From Pteria penguin (Eukaryota > Mollusca > Bivalvia > Pterioida > Pteriidae), in contig CM068580.1 in the NCBI GenBank assembly GCA_035048485.1, positions 39,049,585 to 39,113,584 of the forward strand: 64,000 bases of DNA, read 5' to 3'. The notes under the pieces were generated by a model that ran no database searches, had not been told where the DNA came from, and saw nothing but the letters and a program-made list of their open reading frames with translations. Both the position numbers and the translations under genes were made by a program. Of this stretch, positions 26,101-37,387 are shown one piece after another (the stretch's first letter is position 1; each line of letters begins with the position of its first letter).

Positions 26101-26195
26101 CGTTTCTTTTGACGTAGTATTGTGAGGTTACATGATTGTATTTCATCAATATAGCAGACAACCGTAATATTTTACTTTTTTCTATCAGTCACATA
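20145..26195. other. long AT-rich stretch without recognised features
   Basis: No gene, array or transposon ends recognised. Minor items are a T/G-rich patch near 20300-20335, a (CA)n-like patch at 25001-25034, and open frames at 20325-20597, 23296-23532 and 25359-25568 that have no recognisable motif. Confidence 0.5.
25001..25034. repeat. (CA)n microsatellite, short
   Basis: CACACA units interspersed with ATA and GAG. Confidence 0.8.
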
Positions 26196-26229
26196 TTTGA
26201 CCCCCGCTGCAGAATTATACGGGTCTTTC

Positions 26230-26400
26230 CATATGCGTTGCACATTGAATAATATTGAATGTTGTGTTTGGAGGAAAGTTTTTCAAAAATTGTCGGAGAT
26301 CCAATGGGTACCAACTGTGCCTCACTTCTCCCTGAAATATGTTTTACTCATACGAAGCTGTATTCATTCAGTCTTTGGTCTTACAAAAAACAGTTAATTA
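26230..26400 (+). pseudogene. PLE reverse transcriptase fragment (motif B region)
   Basis: The DNA TTTGGAGGAAAGTTTTTCAA, then ATTGTCGGAGATCCAATGGG and TACTCATACGAAGCTG, matches the plus-strand RT copy at 37790-37890, where it encodes FGGKVFQQIVGIPMGTNCAP and YSYEAEFIQ. Small indels destroy the frame. It directly precedes a family A relic, so the two pieces are probably separate insertions. Confidence 0.7.
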
Positions 26401-26499
26401 ACCGTTTGGTTCAACCTGACATACATATAAATAGATAACTTTATTTCAAATATTTATCCTACATTCCCGTATTACTGCACCGATGTTTTGGACTCCATA

Positions 26500-27310
26500 A
26501 ACGAAATTTACAAAGTACTCCTAAACTTTTAACTCAGGGTTACAGATATCACAAGCTAAGAAAAACATTCGGCAAATTCTTCAGATCTTATTCAGAACTT
26601 CTATCTAAATTTGGAAATATTTCTTTTCAACAGTATGTATCCAATGGTATTTCCCATCCTAATTTTTACGGTATTCTCGTATATAAACTAAGGAAAGTAA
26701 AAGGCTCCGATAACGTTATTTTATCATGTAATAAAATAGTCAAACGTCTTCTAAATAGACAATATTATATTAAATTAATCAAAAAGACTATAGGTCCTGT
26801 ATTTGACCTCTATACAGCCTTATGCAGACTTTTACTTGAACGTTGCACGCTGACTAACAGGGCGGTGGGGACTATATGACGGGCCTTGTCCAAACCTCTT
26901 TCAGAGGAGACATGGTCCTGAACCTCGTCCCCTCTGACTGTTAGTCGGGACTCCTACAGATCTAGGGTCTTAGCTCGCTTTCAGACTGGTTTATCATGTT
27001 GATGTCACATATATTTTTATACCATTATGTGTTTTACAATACCTTACGTGTTTATATTTTTATGACCTCTCAATATGCGATACCTGTTGACCCTTGTTCT
27101 TTACATGGAGGATTATTAATAAATTTTTAAATGTACGTCCTTTGATTGTTCTGCTGCTACGGTGAGTGAGAAGGTGGGCCCGTAAACCGGTTAACCACAC
27201 CATTTGTTTGGCTTTTGTCAAATTAAATGACCGTCCTAAGTCGGTATCGTAATTTGCACTACAATCAAATATTTTTGTAATGTGTTATATGATCTAGTAT
27301 ATTATTTATA
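26500..27310 (+). mobile_element. PLE-like relic, family A, copy 2
   Basis: A readable frame from about 26521 gives TPKLLTQGYRYHKLRKTFGK, then FFRSYSELLSKFGNISFQQY, then FYGILVYKLRKVKGSDNVI and IVKRLLNRQYY, ending TNRAVGTI and stop near 26880. This is the RT thumb/C-terminal extension. It is followed by the same 3' tail as at 12.4-13.0 and 44.2-44.8 kb, with CCGTCCTAAGTCGGTATCGT at about 27233-27252. No upstream RT core survives here. Confidence 0.72.
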
Positions 27311-27554
27311 TTCATGTATTGTATAGCTCCATGGTGACCTCTGCCACATAACTGAGCCAGTAACTCCTCTTTTTTCTTTTAATCAGAGAGCTTAAAGGCA
27401 GTGAAACTATTGGAAGCAAAACTTCGTCTCTTAGATATAAAACTCCCTTACAACATTAATTGTCACCGAAACACGCTGACGATTTCGATCGTTTTCAGCA
27501 CCACAACCTTTCCCTCTTTGAATAGAAATGTCCAATTATCGCTTTCATAAAGCA

Positions 27555-27691
27555 TGTTCATATCTCAGTTATCATTCATGTCCCAGCGAGTTCAAGTTAC
27601 AATAAGAGGGAATAAATTTTTATTCAAATTGCTCACCCAGGGATATGAAAGTTGTACACTAGCAACGTCACTGAAGGGTTCTATGGTCGAT
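27555..27691 (+). pseudogene. PLE reverse transcriptase C-terminal fragment
   Basis: The plus strand reads FISQLS, then KLLTQGYESCTLATSLKG and FYG, matching 38210-38360 (FISQLIRYSKACSNYSDF to SLRKFYGRYETL). Several small deletions are visible. The match stops exactly where the CA microsatellite begins, in GGTCGATAC. Confidence 0.72.
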
Positions 27692-27829
<138 letters not shown>

Positions 27830-27949
27830 AAGCACAAGTAGGCAATAAAACAACAACGTTCACTACTCAAAATGTCTCCACAAATCTAGCGTATGGCTAA
27901 GGTCATTCCGTCAGCCGAAAAATATTAAAGATCATACAGTCAGAACTTG

Positions 27950-28400
27950 ACAATCCACTACCTATTGGATCATTCACAACCTGCAACAACAAACGCTGCA
28001 AACTTTGTCCCAGTTACAAACCACCTCTGCCTTCAGAAACTCCATTACAGGACACGAGTACAAAATTTTCAAAAAGCTCTCTTGCAAAATCAAAAATGTG
28101 GTCTACTTAATCACATGCAGAATGTGTAAGAAACAATGTGTTGGAAAAACAGGATGCACTCAACATGCGAGTAAATAATCATCGGTCGTCCATCCCCACT
28201 AAAATGCATTTACATGTGGGTAAGCATTTTAACAACGTCGGCCATTGATCATAACATTATATGAACGACAGAAGAAAAACAAAACCTTTTGTACTTGTGT
28301 TTAAGACAATAAAACCTAATGGTGTCAATAAAGTGATGTTTATTCAATGGACAAGAAATATTAAAACCAGTCCTTTCGATTTTGTGCAATTACTCCCTCT
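27950..28400 (+). pseudogene. PLE GIY-YIG endonuclease fragment
   Basis: Shifting frames on the plus strand give a Cys cluster (TCNNKRCKLC near 27978-28010), then GHEYKIFKKLSCKIKNVVYL and ITCRMCKKQCVGKTG at about 28050-28150, then VNNHRSSIPTKMHLHVGKHF at about 28170-28235. These are the Cys linker, the GIY (here VVYLI) and YIG (here CVGKT) parts and the H-N-H-like tail of a GIY-YIG nuclease as found in Penelope-like elements. It is frameshifted. It differs from the GIY-YIG domain at 38.7-39.4 kb, so it belongs to another subfamily. Confidence 0.68.
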
Positions 28401-28741
28401 TTATTTATCTTTTTATTTATTTTTTTTTTCATTGTGATTTTTAGTTATTTATTTATTTCTCAGTGTTTTCTCAGTCATTTTATCCTTTCTCATTCTCTTT
28501 TCATCTCTTAGTATTTTCTTATTTCACTTAGTCTGATTGCAGCATGAATGGGTCAAGGCAAACCGTAATAGGGTCGCCCTATTCTCTTAAGACCACGATA
28601 TCGGATATAGGCCAGGTCATTTTACATTAAAGAGCGAATAATAAACACACAAAATGTAGCTGACGTCCGATATCATCGTATTACTAGACCAGTGTTTTGT
28701 ATAAAGTTTCCTTTTTTCATCACATTTCTATTTATGTAGTT

Positions 28742-28756
28742 GGGGGGGGGGGGGGG
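28742..28756. repeat. poly-G run
   Basis: Fifteen or so consecutive G bases. Confidence 0.95.
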
Positions 28757-28949
28757 TTGTCCTAAGGAAGGGACAGATCGCCTCGAAAATATGACCATTT
28801 TTTCTTTATTTTATTGTCGTTTGTCACTTTCTTGTGCTTATATATATACATATAGACATATTCATTCTCCAATTTGTACACTTTTTATTCTTGGTATTTA
28901 CCTATCTATATTATTCGTAGGTCACGAGTTTTGTTAATAAGCCCCGGTC

Positions 28950-29195
28950 ATCTTGTCTAATTCCCTGTTGAGGTCTCATGTATGCTTCTAAGTAGATGCA
29001 ATTTTGTTCGGAGTTTGGTGGGGGGGGGTGTTATTTGCTTTTTGCTTTTTGTTTTGTTTTGTTTTGGTTTGTTTTTTTTTTTTTTGTTTTTTTAGCTTTT
29101 AAGGTTTCCCTTGTTGCTGAGTTTGTATGCCTTACAGTTTCATGATTTCTTGACGTCTGGGTTGGTTTTATCCATAATTTTCACAGAGCTTAGCA
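28950..29195 (+). mobile_element. diverged PLE 3' tail
   Basis: Blocks CTCATGTATGCTTCTAAGTA, TTTGTATGCCTTACAG, TTTCATGATTTCTTGAC and GGTTTTATCCATAATTTTCA match, in order, the tail of the plus-strand PLE at 38600-38725. A T-rich expansion separates them. It is probably the end of the relic that begins at 27555. Confidence 0.5.
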
Positions 29196-31985
29196 CTGCA
29201 TGATAAACTTCATCACGATTTCATCAGAGACGACATGGTCTTGATACTCGACCTCCGTGGCTGTTTAAATTCCGTAGACTACATTTCTCGAATTTTCTTA
29301 TATGTAATATTTCAAATCAAATCAAATATTAATACACCAATATACGCACAGTTTCCATTTGTTTGTAATATATGCAGGACATAAATGGGTTATAATTTCG
29401 AATTATTTTGAAATTTTGTATAGTTTCACTTATGTCTTTATGTCATTATCGATACTTTGAGGAAGGATGAATTCCGGAATCTTGTGTTCCGGAATCTTTT
29501 GGAGGCTACTTTGTTGTGGAATTTAATTTATCTTATTTAATGACCTTCAATGACGGATGGAAGTATTTAGAGCTTAAGTGACTTAACACGTCGCATACTA
29601 TGTGGACCAAAACAGAGGCTAGCTCTTTCCCAGGTCATGGATTTTATGTCCACCATGGTGCATTCGTGTGAGTGCATCGGTGATATTTCATCAGTTATTT
29701 TCTTATTTTACATGTTTGCCAAGGAATAGGTGTCAAACTGAAAAAGACACCATCAATGTGATATGTAAGATGTAGGCTCCGAGACCTAGATAATGAAAGC
29801 TTTTAATACTGATAATAAATACTTTAGAATTTAGACTCAAAAGAAATCATAAATCTGAATATCAAGAGAAAGTAGAGACAATAATAATAAAGACAAACAT
29901 AAAATATATGTGACGTGATTATGCGCTATTTTTTCGATATATTCAATCATACTTCAGTCATATGTGATCTGTGTTATAAAATTCACAACATGAATACTTC
30001 AATCATAAGATAATAGCGATATAGCGATTTTTCTAATTAAATAGAAGGAAATCGCTACTCTGGATTGCTCAAATGTATGAAACTAAGGGGGTTTTTTTTC
30101 GTTGTTTCTTTTTTTTTTTTTTGTTTTTGGTGTTTTTTTTTTACAAAAGTTGATATAGTAAACTAGAAATAAAGTTAAAAAATTAAATACAACATTGTCG
30201 ACTCCGTATTTACACTTTCTCTTACAATACCTTTCATTGAAAACATACAACTTTTCGTTAATTAATCTAACATCGAGATATATAAGTAAAATTATTTTGA
30301 ACACTTAAATCCCACCACAATTAAAGTTAAGTGTGGAGGGGTTATTTCAAAATAGCATCACGTTACAATGACTTATCTTCTCAGAATAAATATAAATGAG
30401 ATAAATTCCTACAACTGACTTTCAGATAAATTAACTCTTCCTGAACAATTGGTTTACAGCAAACATAGAATGAAGTGTATTTATTTGACACGTTTGGATT
30501 CTTTCAGAACTGTATCATATGACAAATAATACCACTTTATAAAGTGTGACATGTAGGCGACTGTTTGTCATTTACTGCCTGTTTTTCTTTCCTGTCATAT
30601 AATTATCACACTATAAATTATCAATATGTGAAACCTTATTGATACTCTTTGGTACGGAAAAGTAAAAAAGTTCTTAAAGAAATACAATTCGAGTAATGAA
30701 GACCATTTTGGAAGAGAGATAATAGGGGAGTGATGATATACTCACCTCCTAATATGTATGGGGATATTAACTTCACGATACGATACGTATTACGATACGC
30801 TGGAAAAATAAAAATGGATAATGTAAATCTGATGCCTCGTTTACTTATTCCCCAGTTTGAAGTGATTTTCTCACCGGAGTAAGATTAATAGGGTAATTAG
30901 TTTTAGTGAAGATATAAATTATTTAGGGCCAGCACTATCAACTATTGAGTTTGATTCCATATCTGGACGATGAATAGACCATTTGCATGTGAAATTCTGA
31001 AAGAGAAAACAAAGGACATCTGACTAAGCTGTATGACACAAATCACCAAGGACCTGCACACAAAAAATGAAGGACATAGAACAGCTGTAAGAAAAATTTC
31101 TATTTGAGTAACCGATGCTTTATATCTGGTCAACAAATTTGAAATACTGATGAAAGCGCGTTATGAGCGTGGCATTGGTGCTCGTGCTACGGTTTTGTAG
31201 GATTCAGTTTTGTTTCTGACTCTAGTTTTTACGTCATGACAAAATTATTACACGGATGCTGATGCCTATCTGTGTGTCTCTCTGTCTGAAGCAATGTATA
31301 GAAATTAAGGCCAATGCAACGGGTTTACTCGAAGTAGATATAGATCTTTGACGTGCTACGTCTACCGTGACACGATACCTCGGTTTTCACCCTCTTGTTC
31401 GAAAGATATGACACCGATAAGTTACTGACGAAATCTGCTGATCAGGAGCCAACAATTGGAGCTACGCCGACTCAGGAGACATTCATCTTAAAGTTATAAC
31501 AAATGTTTTTTCAGACATGAAATTTTATTTTGCCGTCTCCTTTTACTCTTGTAAAGCCAAAATGTTCCCATATTTTCGATTAATGTATTTCTCGAAGGGT
31601 AAAGAATTCTTGAATTAGCTACAATGAGAATTTTTTTCGCCACCGCTTGCTGCCATAACTATTTTGTTTTACAATCTAAATACAAGATCTATGTTTTCAC
31701 GTATCTTGAATCGAACCATAAAAGAACATATCGAGGTTAATCGTCTATCGTTCTATAGGGGCATTCTCAAGAACTCGGAACAAGTTGCATTTATCATTAA
31801 GCTTAATTTCTAATTAATGTCTATTATTACATAGACGCTTATACTTTGCATTTACTTTATACAAAAACTTTGACTCTTATTCACTGATGTAATTTTACCT
31901 TCATTGATAATATTCTTAAGAGATTGTTTTATTAATGAGGAGTAAAAAGAAGACTGCACAAAGGGTTGCAATGCAGCACTTCTCA
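29196..31985. other. mostly unrecognised stretch
   Basis: Contains a T-rich block at 30087-30142, a family A tail scrap on the minus strand at about 31000-31080 (ATCTGACTAAGCTGTATGAC) and a decayed SINE body at about 31280-31450. No gene seen. Confidence 0.5.
31280..31450 (-). repeat. decayed SINE body
   Basis: ACGTGCTACGTCTACCGTGA and the following CGATACCTCGGTTTTCACCC correspond to the SINE at 42393-42440 (ACGTGCCAAACCTACCATGA, then GGGATCTCGATTTTTACTG). The tRNA-like head is not preserved. Confidence 0.45.
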
Positions 31986-31997
31986 TCTTCTTTTGAG

Positions 31998-32250
31998 TTC
32001 CATAGTTAAGACCCTGAGTACGCTGAAGAGACATAAATTGTCGAAATGCACAAAAATTAATACAGGTAAATATGTTCTGATATTATATATTATTATTATC
32101 CCTGGGTCCATAATACTGCTGGTGGACTGTTGGTGCCAAAAGTGGTGTATTTACCTAAATATAATACTTCAAATTTACTGTGAAAATTCAAAAGTTAAGA
32201 AGTATCTCCCTCGTACACAGCTCTGTCCTTAGATAGATTCTTTATCTCTT
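31998..32250 (+). repeat. diverged 347-bp satellite monomer, partial
   Basis: CTGAAGAGACATAAATTGTC at 32023 and GAAATGC following it, then CTGCTGGTGGACTGTTGGTG, and CTCTGTCCTTAGATAGATTC at the end, align in order with the monomer at 63700-63970. The copy ends at the point where a PLE tail begins at 32270. Confidence 0.7.
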
Positions 32251-32269
32251 ACTTTTATATTAATTTAGT

Positions 32270-32715
32270 AAGGAGATTGCTCATCGAACATCATTGAGGA
32301 AGTTTTATGGTCGTTACGAGACTGTTATTACACAATACGATATCTCGTTATCCAGACTTTTAAGCGATATTCTAGACTGAGACCGATTCCGATCATTTTA
32401 CATAGACTTGACACCTTGTATACTAGAAGGTTACCTATTTTGACTTCCCCATATATAAATATATATGGAATTTACACGATTTGACTCTTTCTACTGGGTA
32501 TATGTGACGGGTGTTGCTAGCAAGCAGGAGATGCTTATTCTCCCCGATGCACCTGATCTCACTCCGTCAAGGGGGTTTATATATGCTCTTTAAGTAGACA
32601 TTTTTCGTTGTTTTCTGTTTGGTTTTCTTTTTCACTAATTTTGTATGTCTTTTGGAATCATGATTTTCGTACTAATGGTTTCGATTTATTGATCATATTT
32701 ACATTTAGATATTTG
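32270..32715 (+). mobile_element. PLE C-terminal fragment and 3' tail
   Basis: The first 110 bases encode a decayed SLRKFYGRYETVITQYDIS end of RT and the stop (GACTGAGACCGATTCCGATC). The tail then follows the copies at 38421-38725 and 62919-63503, including the shared module (GACGGGTGTTGCTAGCAAGC and onward to CACCTGATCTCACTCC). It is more diverged than those two copies, so older. Confidence 0.8.
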
Positions 32716-32734
32716 ATTTCCACATTTTAGGCGT

Positions 32735-32812
32735 TGAGCATTTACCTAAGAGACATAAGTTATCGAAATACGGATATGGTGCACCATATTAATACATGTA
32801 CATTGTATATAT
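32735..32812 (+). repeat. satellite fragment with decayed hammerhead-like core
   Basis: CCTAAGAGACATAAGTTATC then GAAATACGGATATGGTGCAC matches the core of the 347-bp satellite with changes in the CTGAAGA block and in stem II. It leads straight into the 96-bp tandem array. Confidence 0.65.
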
Positions 32813-33388
32813 GTCCTGATATATAGGTATGATTACCACTGAGCCGATACCACTGCTAGTAGACTGTTAGTGATAAAGGTTGTCCTCAACTCGGAGAACT
32901 TGCTTTATGTCCTGATATATAGGTATGATTGCCACTGAGTCGATACCACTGCCGGTAGACTGTTAGTGCCAAGGGTTGTGCTCAACTCAGAGAACTTGCT
33001 TTGTGTCCTGATATATAGGTATTATTGCCACTGAGTCGATACCACTGCCGGTAGACTGTTAGTGCCAAGGGTTGTGCTCAACTCAGAGAACTTGCTTTGT
33101 GTCCTGATATATAGGTATGATTGCCACTGAGTCGATACCACTGCCGGTAGACTGTTAGTGCCAAAGGTTGTGCTCAACTCGGAGAACTTGCTTTGTGTCC
33201 TGATATATAGGTATTATTGCCACTGAGTCGATACCACTGCTGGTAGACTGTTAATGCCAAAGGTTGTGCTCAACTCGGAGATCTTGCTTTGTGTCCTGAT
33301 AGATAGGTTATGATTGTCATCGAGTCGATACCACTGCCGGTAGACTGTTAGTACCAAGGGTGGTGCTCAACTCAGAGAATTTGCTATA
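32813..33388. repeat. 96-bp tandem repeat, six copies
   Basis: GTCCTGATATATAGGTAT starts units at 32813, 32909, 33005, 33101, 33197 and 33293, an exact 96-base period. Each unit holds CACTGAGTCGATACCACTGC and GGTAGACTGTTAGTGCC, which is a relative of the CACTGCTGGTGGACTGATAG block of the 347-bp satellite. The array is therefore a local amplification of one part of that satellite. Confidence 0.95.
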
Positions 33389-34340
33389 AAATCACACATA
33401 AATCTAGACGTAAATATAAGAACTTTCTTACAATCACTTCATCAAATTTTGTTATTACTCCTATTGAAAACATTAACAAACTACTTGGCGAAACTAAATC
33501 TGAAATGAAAAACCCGACTTTTCGTTGCTGAGCTTTATTGGATTAAACATTTACAAACCTCAACTCCACCCTGTCTCAACGAACAAATTTTTCAACAAGG
33601 TAGCATTTTCTCTTACCGTAACAATATTAATATATTGTCATTAAGACCACACGTTAAGAGGAAACAGAGGTCGAACGGTCGTGACTGTAATGGCAACCTC
33701 AGAAAACATGGTTGATTGAATAAGCCATCAGACGATCTGTTGCAGATAGCCAGAAATAACGGCGGTCGTCATGAATTTCTACATGCACTATCGTCCATTC
33801 CGGTCACCAGATTTGATCCTATCCTGGATGAGGTGATCTAAGTTTACATTATACGGATTGATTTAGACTGTAAATGATAATAGCATTTTCATATAACAAA
33901 CTGTACCTACCTATACCATCGCTTTCTCCTAAATCGCAATTTATCAAGATTAAACTTTTTAAATAAATGTTAAGACTTGCTTAATTTTTCCAATGTTTTT
34001 CGTAATCATAGAGTCAAATATAAAATTCCGCAGTTTTTCGAGAATCTCGAGGCACCCGTGATTTGCAATCAATACAAAAAACCCTGTTAGGATCCTTAGC
34101 TTTTGTTACAATGCAGCCACATCTTATCATAATACAGTTGACTTCATTCCATTTTCCAGTTCATGCAAAAACTCTTTATTAAAAGTGATCTTAATGGTAT
34201 TTCTGACAAATATCTACGTTTGCTTTTAATAAAGAACCAAAATACAGATTACCCTCCTAGAAAGATTTTACCGAATGCCGGGATATTTTTGAATAAGCAT
34301 TACACACTTATTCTAAACAATGGTGTAAAATAGAGAGGAA
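33389..34340. other. unrecognised stretch between tandem array and PLE tails
   Basis: Broken frames on the plus strand (for example FLHALSSIPVTRFDPILDEV near 33770-33840, and SDLNGISDKYLRLLLIKNQN near 34180-34240) look like decayed protein coding, probably the upstream part of a retroelement, but I cannot name the family. Confidence 0.35.
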
Positions 34341-34540
34341 AACAGAAGAAATCTGACAAAGTTGTATGACACAAATCACAAAGGACATGCACACAAAAAA
34401 TGACAACAGCAGAATATACACGGAGCGACATTACAAAAATATTCGATTGTGCTGCGGTTACAATACCGATTTAGGACGGTCAAATGAAGTAACAAACGTC
34501 ACTCAATTAGTGTGGTTAACCGGTTTACAAGTTCGCTCAA
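34341..34540 (-). mobile_element. PLE-like family A 3' tail, minus strand
   Basis: Read on the minus strand it contains AACCGGTTAACCACAC, GACCGTCCTAAATCGGTATT and GTGATTTGTGTCATACAA in the tail order seen at 44560-44760. The plus-strand open frame at 34366-34623 is a by-product. Confidence 0.75.
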
Positions 34541-34744
34541 ACAATTTTACACTAAATCCCTATTTATTCAATCAGCCACTTAAAATACCAGTCCACTCTA
34601 TAAAAGAAATGGCTGATTTATAAAATACTTATGACTGCACCTGCTGACAAAGCAGCTAAGAATATTATCATTGTTTGAACACTATACTAAATAGGAGCTC
34701 TTAAAACTGAATTGAACTCTACTGGTACGTATATTGAAACCTCA

Positions 34745-35040
34745 TTGTTGAAGGACAAAGCTGTATGACGCAAATCACTAAGGACATTCACACAAAACAC
34801 GATAATAATACATACACGAAAAGACGACATTACAAAAATATTCGATTGTGCTGCGGTTACGATACCGATTTAGGACGGTCAATTGAAGTAACAAACGTCA
34901 CTTAATTGGTGTGGTTAACCGGTTTACATGCGCCCTCTTTTACACTCACCGCAAAAGCAGCACAATCAAAGGGCACACATTTAAAACTTTATAAATAATC
35001 CTTAATATAGAGAATAAGGATCAATTCATTCATTTATTGA
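34745..35040 (-). mobile_element. PLE-like family A 3' tail, second minus-strand copy
   Basis: A longer copy: on the minus strand it runs from GAATTGATCCTTATTCTCTA through GTGCCCTTTGATTGTGCTGC to the CCGTCCTAAATCGGTATCGT box and CATACAGCTTTGTCC. It repeats 34341-34540 about 400 bases away in the same orientation. Confidence 0.78.
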
Positions 35041-35110
35041 ATACTGAGTTCAATGACACCTCTAGATTTTTTATGATGTTTAAATAACTCTGAGTTTGAA
35101 AAAGATATCA
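35041..35110 (+). pseudogene. scrap of family A reverse transcriptase
   Basis: GAGTTCAATGACACCTCTAG and the following ATAACTCTGAGTTTGAAAAA correspond to 11850-11920, the motif C region of family A, with gaps. Confidence 0.45.
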
Positions 35111-35724
35111 ATGTCATGATTGTCAGACAACAGCACGTTCTAATGTTTGTGATTGGCCAGAAGGAACTCTCGGGTTCTGTCGTGCCAAAAACGACCAGTC
35201 AGAAGCCACGTTAGGAAGTGTACTTTTCTGTCTCAAAAATGGCATCTGGGTTGTGGTCATTGAGGATGGAAATCAATCGAAGAGGACGTGAGGCGAAAAG
35301 AGTTATAATTTTGTTTATTGTACATCTCCAGAGGCTGGATTTTAAAGGGAAAGTAGCGAGTGTTTGCTTTACCCCATAGCGATGGGTCTGTCCTAATTAA
35401 CTTTTCGGTGTCCGACTGAACCTTTTTTTCATCAAACTATCGAGTTCCATGGCTCACCATGCCCTTATTTTTGCATGGATATGGATGTGTAGATAAATAT
35501 GTCTGCTTCTATCTGATACTAAGCTTGAGACGATATGTCAAGATTCTTTAAAAAGACGGGAAGAGGTGCACTTTTGGCAATCGGAAATTCTATCCCTTCT
35601 TATAACGGTATAATTTTAAGGCAGGAGGACCAACGGACCGAAAGCCCTATGCACCCACCATGCATACCAAATAAAACTTCTATACATATTACAATCAATA
35701 TCAAAGAAGTACCAAACCGTTAAT
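35111..35724 (+). other. less AT-rich stretch with unidentified open frame
   Basis: The stretch 35130-35420 is less AT-rich than its surroundings and includes a GATTGGCC (CCAAT on the other strand) and other promoter-like words. An open frame at 35535-35723 begins MSRFFKKTGRGALLAIGNS. I do not recognise it. It could be a retroelement leader or a first exon, but no splice donor was identified with confidence. Confidence 0.25.
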
Positions 35725-35979
35725 CATTCTCATTGTCCAAGGACAGATACAAAATCGTGTAAGTTTCAAAAAGGAACTGTTGTGAACTCCGAAATACTGA
35801 AAAATTCCGAGGTGAGACCAGGTGCCCGGGGAGAGTAAGCGTCTCCTGTTTGCATGCATCACCCGTCACAGCAGTTCTTAAGAAACATGTCAAAATCAAG
35901 AGTTTTGGTTGCCTAATTGTACATACGAAAGTACAAACTGGTATACAAAGTCATATTTGGTGTTCACTGAACAGGTCAT

Positions 35980-37387
35980 TTAGTCGCATTCCAGAATATT
36001 ATCAATCATTCTAGAAAGAGGCACACCATATTTTCGTACAAGATACCCATAGCGACCGTAGAACTTCCTCAGTGACGATTTCAAACGTTCTTTAACATAT
36101 CCCTGCATGAGCAACATGCTCTTGCGTACCTTATAAGTTGAGATATAAAAACTCCATAGGCAGGTGAGGACGGGATATTGCTGCAAAGAAACGGAAAGTT
36201 AGTTATTTGGAAGTTAAAATCGTCACGTTTGTCATACAGAGAGGTGTTCAAATGACCATTATTGTCGAAAGTTTAAAATATATCAGATACGAAGCGGAAT
36301 TATTGCTCTCGGTTGTCTCTTTTATCTCAAGTTCATGGGGATAGATTTCATGTATGTAATCCTTAAAGTTAGGAATATTGATTGACAATACGTCGTCTAT
36401 ATATCTATACGTAAAACTAAACTGAGATGCAAGGCTTTTTTTTTTTTGCCTGTGGAGAGCATGTATTTTGAATAAATTCTGCCTCATACGAATATAAGAA
36501 AATGTCAGCAAGAAGAGGGGCGCAGTTAGTTCCCATGGGAATGCCAATGATTTGCTGAAAAATGTTCCCTGGCTCATGTTCAGAGAGTTCTCTGGCTACA
36601 TCAGGGTTATTAAATATAGACTCATGTCTGGGTCTTACCGAATGCCTGAGACGCCCTATTCTTCTTTTGAGTAGTTCTACGATGGATTTCATCCACTCGG
36701 AGAGAGTGTCAGGATCCACTTCTTCTCTTTTTGACCATCTCCTGGCATATTCCTCGCATGCATCCATAATAATTTTGAAATTTTCACGCCGTGTGAACGA
36801 ACGGGACTCTCTATATTTAGGACCTTCCTTCAGGAGGTCTCGTAATTTCCTGTTATGGACTATATTAGGGTCACCAGTTACAACATGGCCGCATGGAGGG
36901 TAAAGATACTTTGATTTGGAGCATATACAGGGTTGAAGTCTTTTGTAATGTTATGTGAATCAAAACACTTTTATAATTAAATATTTTAGAGGGCCCAGAA
37001 GATGTATAGCTGTAGGAAATACAAGGCGACTCCTGATGTTTGAAATATGGAGGGATTTTATCCTTGACTAACCTATTGTTCAAAATCTTACTCAAATTAA
37101 GAGCACTATCCCCTTATTTGCAGATTTCATTTTAAGGAAGGGGCGAATGTTATTAGCATTAGGTATATCGGTTTTAACTGCCTTGAAAAGTCTGTTAGAC
37201 GATATGTCCATAATGATGCCCTGCAGTCGATATTGTGGGGAAGTAGAGTCGGTAAAATGTTAAATATTGATGATTCGTACAATTCATATAATCTTTTCAA
37301 AGGAAGAGAATATTACTTGGTACGAATATGATGAAGCCCTAATGGTAGATTGACAAATGGTAAAAGAGCGTCAAAGGATATATCATG
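35980..37387 (-). pseudogene. PLE linker and reverse transcriptase, internally deleted
   Basis: From 37387 downward the frame gives HDISFDALLPF, an in-frame stop after HHIRTK, then (frame 36871-37095) DKIPPYFKHQESPCISY and KIFNYKSVL. The next frame (36417-36767 and upstream) has GHVVTGDPNIV, LRDLLKEGPKYRES, YARRWSKREEVDPDTLSEWM and NPDVARELSEHEP. There the sequence jumps directly to FQQIIGIPMGTNCAPLLAD, motif B; the palm segment with the motif A Asp, present in the plus copy at 37500-37600, is missing. Motif C is YRYIDDVLS near 36400, in a shifted frame. The C-terminus, KSSLRKFYGRYGYLVRKYG, ends at 35980. Not functional. Confidence 0.82.

Noticed and set aside
28595..28680. Terminal inverted repeats of a small transposon (GATATCGG / CCGATATC)
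   Set aside because: Only about 9 bases match and no target duplication is visible.
30083..30304. Lys-rich minus-strand frame
   Set aside because: Its end is a T-rich tract read in reverse; the rest has no motif.
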